Of a stretch of 9,410 bases of DNA, positions 5,941 to 9,410 are shown piece after piece. This stretch comes from Spirochaetaceae bacterium (GTDB lineage Bacteria > Spirochaetota > Spirochaetia > Sphaerochaetales > Sphaerochaetaceae). The translations under genes and the position numbers were made by a program. Where the stretch lies: positions 1 to 9,410 of the forward strand of contig JAENWY010000075.1 in the NCBI GenBank assembly GCA_016649775.1, read 5' to 3'. Position 1 is the stretch's first letter, and every line of letters starts with the position of its first letter. The notes under the pieces are model-generated. The model did not search any database. It had not been told where the DNA came from and saw nothing but the letters and a program-made list of their open reading frames with translations.

Positions 5941-6618
5941 TTAGATCTATTATTCCCCCTCAGTTTACCCGGCGTTAAGTTTTCAAGCTTTTTAAATACT
6001 CTAATAAAGAAAATATCACTGATAAAACCTGCACTAAGAGCTACTTCTTTAACGCTTTTATCACTCATCAATAAAAGCTCTTTAGCATACGCTACCCTCT
6101 TTGGGTTAATTCGGTGAACAATTCCACAACCACTACTTTCCTTATAAACTGTAAATAAATAAGTGTTACTTACTTTCAGCTTCTCGCTAATGCTATATAA
6201 ACCAAGACTATACTCTCTAAATGATTTATTAATATCTTATCTATTTTATCTACTAAGGTGCGTTGAGAATCACTCACAACTCTTTCACCTTTAACTAGAT
6301 TAGAAAATATTTCTTTAATAATTCTGTCATTCATATTCATTTCTATTTCAAAATTAGGAACATATTGTTTAATCTCTTCTACAAGATTAACTAGTAAAAA
6401 TATGGCATACACCTTTCACTATTGAAGATTTTATTAATACAAGACTCATATAGTTTAATATCCTCTTCTTCAAAAGACGTCTTCAAATCTTTTAAGATAT
6501 ATTTTGTATTGTTTTCATAAGATTCTAACCCTTTTGAATTTTGCACTAAATACATACATTGTAGATAACCAAAATAAATATCAGATAAAGAAATACTAAA
6601 ATCACTTTTTTTGTGTAT
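5937..6618 (-). pseudogene. AraC-family transcriptional regulator, frameshifted and truncated
   Basis: The leftward strand encodes the end of an AraC-type regulator in three consecutive frames. The last segment (about 6236 to 5937) gives a clear double helix-turn-helix domain: LYSISEKLKVSNTYLFTVYK, then INPKRVAYAKELLLMSDKSV, KEVALSAGFISDIFFIRVFK and the family's LTPGKLR. The middle segment (about 6402 to 6230; open from 6412) continues upstream of it, and the first segment (6618 to 6391) supplies SDIYFGYLQCMYLV through KDLKTSFEEEDIKLY. One frameshift lies at the A5 run 6396-6400, where one extra base restores continuity. The other lies at about 6231-6241 and looks like a one-base deletion. 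A stop at 6619-6621 blocks extension, so the N-terminal sensor part is also missing. The regulator is almost certainly dead unless the shifts are sequencing errors. Confidence 0.85.
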
Positions 6619-6633
6619 TTAAAAAAAAGATTG

Positions 6634-6693
6634 AAAAAAAAGGCAATCCCTCTATTTTGTAGTTAATAAACAAAACAAAAAGAAGGTTGCTCT
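6634..6693 (-). terminator. Probable leftward terminator after the acyltransferase-symporter operon
   Basis: Read on the minus strand, GCAACC (6690-6685) can pair with GGATTGC (6650-6644 region, one bulged A) and TTTTGT pairs with ACAAAA inside it around a 9-base loop. The stem is followed by eight U (plus-strand A run 6634-6641). The stem is imperfect, but the long U-tract supports termination of leftward transcription ahead of the AraC remnant. Positions 6694-6799 hold nothing I can name. Confidence 0.45.
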
Positions 6694-6799
6694 AAATGAA
6701 TTATATAATATTACCATCAAAATTAGTATGCTTTGATAATTATAACATCCATAATTATTAATCATTTTGATGAAAAAACACCTTTAATTATTTTGCATA

Positions 6800-6834
6800 T
6801 TAGGATTAAAAAAAATCAAATTTTTTAATCCTAA
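6800..6834 (-). terminator. Strong hairpin just downstream of the symporter gene
   Basis: TTAGGATTAAAAAA (6800-6813) and TTTTTTAATCCTAA (6821-6834) are perfect 14-bp arms around a 7-base loop, 13 bases past the leftward stop codon. There is no U-tract after the stem on the minus strand, because the T-run lies inside the arm. It may therefore protect the mRNA 3' end or slow polymerase rather than terminate efficiently. Confidence 0.55.
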
Positions 6835-6847
6835 ACTACTAAATAAC

Positions 6848-8266
6848 CTATCTATTATCTTTTGAAACATAGAAAAATTTTGACTTATCCTTCCATGCTT
6901 TCTTATTAGACATAACTGTGTACATAATTAAGAACGCAATAAGATAAACAAAAGCTACGGCTAATGCAATATACAGATATTTATTATCACCGGTTGTAAA
7001 AGTTTTAGCGGGAAGATTTACAGTTAATATAATTGGAATTACAAAGGGTAATACAATACCAGTAGCTAAGGCATAATCTTTTGCAACAGTTGTTTCAAAA
7101 TTTGGATCAACTATTCTCAATAATGCAAGACCTGTTGGAAGCGTTCCAGTAGATGCGCCAAATATTAATAAAGTTCTATTGAACTGATTATCATCAAACA
7201 ATCTACTTGCATATAGAGGTAGTATAAATACAGTAATAATAATACCAAGAACTATTAATGCAGCAACAACTCCCCAATAACTAGCAAGTGCTACAATACT
7301 AATAGCTCCAAGTGATGAACAAACAGTTGTATCAACACTAAATCCTATTACTCTGTTTAATGTACCATTGTCGATACTACTTGATAGTCCAACTTTTTCA
7401 ATTATATTTTTAACACCCAATGCAATAAGAGCGGAGAATACAAAATTAATTCCCCAAAAACTGTTTGCAAGTTCAGAGCCCATTGGGCCAATCATTCCTA
7501 GTAGTTTTTCTAAGATTGTTAAGAATATCCAACTTAGAAAATAAGTAAAAAAGATTAATGTTAAATGATAAGTTAAGGTATCAATTGATTCACTGTTTGT
7601 AGTAAGTCTTGATCCTTCTTCTTGGTGTTTTGATAAAAATCCTGTTTGTGTTTCATTAGATTTAATTCTATCAATTTGCTTTTGAGTCATCCACCCTCTT
7701 TTTATTGCAATATTTATAAGGATAACACCACCAATTGATCCAATTATAAAACCAAATGCAGACATAGTTAATCCAACAGAAGAGGCACCAGTAAAACCAA
7801 GTGGTTCCCAAATAACACTCATAGAATAAGCCTGCCCAGGTCCAAGTTCAAAGCCTAAAGGAAGTGTGTATGCTATTGATAAAAATAAACCTGGAAATAA
7901 GGTATTACTTAATATAATGACAAGAATCAGTGCAAAGGTTACCTGAAGTCCATACTGACCAATAATTGCAACAGTTGTTTGTTTAACAGCTCTTGATACC
8001 TTCTTAGATCCTTCCGGTGGATAGGTTTTAAGCATCATAGCTATAAATGTTATATTCAATAGATGATAAACAAGTGTTCCAAGAAAATCTGTTTTCAAAT
8101 TTAAAGATGGAGCAAAGACATTATAAAATATCAAAAGAAAGAAGCCACCTATAATCGAGGATGGTATTAAATACTTTTGCAAAAATTTAATGTGTGCTCT
8201 AAATAAAACGCCAATCAACATAAATGTCGATATTATAAAGAAATGTATTAATACGCTAAAATCCAT
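6848..8266 (-). CDS. Sodium/glutamate symporter-like membrane protein (GltS/ESS type)
   Basis: This 472-residue polytopic protein resembles the glutamate:sodium symporter family in two places. There is a Gly-rich re-entrant motif in the first half (GFELGPGQAYS, 138-148). Its counterpart in the second half is FGASTGTLPTGLALLRIVDP (369-388), like the GATPTA loop of GltS. Hydrophobic helices fill both halves and are separated by a hydrophilic linker near 190-228 (KQIDRIKSNETQ). It is longer than E. coli GltS (about 400 residues) and the glycine motifs are divergent, so glutamate is only a guess at the substrate. I chose the ATG at 8266 because AGGAG lies 10 bases upstream. The longer frame from 8332 would run 77 bases into the upstream gene. 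This ATG overlaps the acyltransferase stop by 11 bases (ATGGATTTTAG), implying translational coupling. It likely acts in the inner membrane. Confidence 0.82.
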   Translation of the reverse strand: MDFSVLIHFFIISTFMLIGVLFRAHIKFLQKYLIPSSIIGGFFLLIFYNVFAPSLNLKTDFLGTLVYHLLNITFIAMMLKTYPPEGSKKVSRAVKQTTVAIIGQYGLQVTFALILVIILSNTLFPGLFLSIAYTLPLGFELGPGQAYSMSVIWEPLGFTGASSVGLTMSAFGFIIGSIGGVILINIAIKRGWMTQKQIDRIKSNETQTGFLSKHQEEGSRLTTNSESIDTLTYHLTLIFFTYFLSWIFLTILEKLLGMIGPMGSELANSFWGINFVFSALIALGVKNIIEKVGLSSSIDNGTLNRVIGFSVDTTVCSSLGAISIVALASYWGVVAALIVLGIIITVFILPLYASRLFDDNQFNRTLLIFGASTGTLPTGLALLRIVDPNFETTVAKDYALATGIVLPFVIPIILTVNLPAKTFTTGDNKYLYIALAVAFVYLIAFLIMYTVMSNKKAWKDKSKFFYVSKDNR

Positions 8267-9410
8267 TTGAGATATTCTCCTTATGTTCTTTTTGATTTTC
8301 AAAATAATCAAAAAATTTAACAGGACAACCATTTGGACTTAATCTTATTCTATATTGAATATCATTATGATAAAGTTCCATTGACTGTTTTGCATTTAAT
8401 ATGAGAGATGAAATTGAATTAAAATCTAATATGAGTTTTTCATCATCATATGAAACAATAATTGCATTATTTTCCATTTTTACTCTTATGTTTTGAGAAA
8501 TAATCTCAAATTTACCATCTCTTAAAATTTGAAGTAATATTCCTTTCTCTTCATTAAAATATTCAACTTTTAATAGTTGTTTTTTCTCCCATTCTCTCCA
8601 AGAATGCAACGTTGTAAAGTTATGTTGATTGGATTTTATTCTGAAATATTCATCCATTTCAGTTTCACATTTACAGGAGGTACAAACGGCAGTTTTACCA
8701 GTCGTATCAAGTGTATCAATTGAGCCACAGGAAGGACACATATAAAGTATTTTCTGAAGCCCTTCTACTTGATGATCACATTTATAAGGAACATGATGTT
8801 CTTCTTCATATTTATCATGAGAAAATCCCAATTCTCTATTAATAATATTATTAATTTCACTAACCTTTAAGTTTTTAAAATCATCAGGATATAAAATACT
8901 TTTTACTTTTATGGTAACGGGACCTTTTCTCTCAACATTTGACCATCTAGGTTTTCTTGCAAATGCACCTTCAAGATTTAAAAAGATAACAGGTACTTTA
9001 AATATTCTAATAAGTTTTGCAGTAGATTGATTATCTAACTCATTAAACTCGCCATCCCAGGTTCTAGAACCTTCGGGAAACAAACCAACACAATCATCAT
9101 TTTGAAATGCTTTTTTCATTTCATTTATTGTAGATAAATCACTTCTTCCTTGCTGCTTTCCAATACATTTAGCTTGATTTTTCAAAAGAGAACCAAAAAC
9201 TTTAATTGTAAATAAATATGCACCAGCAACCCATCTAATATGAAATGGGAATAATAATGAAACAAAAACAGAATCAATTAGGTGACAGTGATTTCCCAAT
9301 ACAAAACATTTTCCATTAATATTATCTAATAACTCTTCATTTTCTAAAGTTAATTTATATTTTCTTTTAGCATATATTCCATATGTATGTTTTGCAAAGA
9401 ATAAAATAAA
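8256..9410 (-). CDS. PlsC-like acyltransferase with zinc ribbon (partial, start outside window)
   Basis: The frame is open to the right edge, so the N-terminus is missing and 384 residues are visible. TTG at 9299 is an internal Leu, not a start: the frame upstream encodes FILFFAKHTYGIYAKRK and then GKCFVLGNH, typical of the run-up to the PlsC catalytic site. The catalytic HX4D motif is NHCHLID (visible residues 40-46) and the glycerol-phosphate-binding motif is FPEGSRTWDGE (111-121); VPVIFLNLEGAF (139-150) matches the later conserved block. After about residue 200 the protein departs from simple PlsC enzymes. CPSC (225-228) and CTSC (243-246) form a four-Cys zinc ribbon, followed by about 130 residues of strand-rich sequence I do not recognise. 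The N-terminal domain should acylate lysophosphatidate or a related lipid at the inner membrane. The function of the C-terminal part is unknown. It overlaps the downstream symporter-like gene. Confidence 0.88.
   Translation of the reverse strand, partial: FILFFAKHTYGIYAKRKYKLTLENEELLDNINGKCFVLGNHCHLIDSVFVSLLFPFHIRWVAGAYLFTIKVFGSLLKNQAKCIGKQQGRSDLSTINEMKKAFQNDDCVGLFPEGSRTWDGEFNELDNQSTAKLIRIFKVPVIFLNLEGAFARKPRWSNVERKGPVTIKVKSILYPDDFKNLKVSEINNIINRELGFSHDKYEEEHHVPYKCDHQVEGLQKILYMCPSCGSIDTLDTTGKTAVCTSCKCETEMDEYFRIKSNQHNFTTLHSWREWEKKQLLKVEYFNEEKGILLQILRDGKFEIISQNIRVKMENNAIIVSYDDEKLILDFNSISSLILNAKQSMELYHNDIQYRIRLSPNGCPVKFFDYFENQKEHKENISNGF

Noticed and set aside
6176..6412. Independent 78-residue gene on the minus strand
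   Set aside because: It is the middle segment of the frameshifted AraC-family pseudogene. It begins at a GTG that is a Val-type codon within the broken frame and ends artificially at the second frameshift.
8267..8332. Upstream start at 8332 for the symporter-like gene
   Set aside because: It adds 22 basic and hydrophobic residues lying inside the acyltransferase coding region and lacks a ribosome binding site, whereas the ATG at 8266 has AGGAG at a suitable distance.

Overview
The window is very AT-rich DNA, well under 40% G+C by eye and lower still between genes. It comes from a bacterium whose genes mostly start at ATG behind AGGAG-like ribosome binding sites and whose promoters have TTGACA/TATAAT or TGnTATAAT boxes. 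No marker gene fixes the taxon. The base composition and mix of families would fit a low-GC spirochaete, a fusobacterium or a clostridium-like organism; I lean weakly towards a spirochaete, as inference only. There are six intact genes, one gene cut by the right edge, two decayed genes and several well-formed DNA or RNA palindromes.

Left part (1-1670): about 740 bases of extremely AT-rich DNA with no supportable gene, then an isolated single-gene unit. It has an extended -10 promoter, a roughly 130-base leader, a 227-residue protein of unknown function with a very long Asp/Glu-rich segment, and a strong intrinsic terminator.

Middle (1679-5146): a leftward MFS transporter gene faces a rightward marR-MATE operon across a 333-base intergenic region. 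The marR promoter (TTGACA, 17 bases, TATTAT) is followed at once by a perfect 18-bp palindrome of MarR-operator type, which suggests autorepression relieved by a ligand that the MATE pump exports, as in the known mepR-mepA arrangement of Staphylococcus aureus. The MFS side has its own palindrome with similar half-sites, and a 52-base inverted repeat lies between. The two efflux-type transporters may therefore be co-regulated.

Transition (5147-6618): the C-terminal scrap of an IS3-family transposase, a stand-alone ASCH-domain gene of YhfF type, and a leftward AraC-family regulator broken by two frameshifts. This stretch looks like a site of past insertion and decay.

Right part (6619-9410, all leftward): an operon in which a PlsC-type acyltransferase carrying a zinc ribbon and a novel C-terminal domain overlaps by 11 bases a membrane protein resembling sodium/glutamate symporters (GltS/ESS). 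Two hairpins lie downstream, and the better terminator is the distal one with a U8 tract.

No CRISPR array, tRNA, rRNA or complete mobile element was found. The parts most likely to be undescribed are the acidic protein and the acyltransferase-zinc ribbon/transporter pair.
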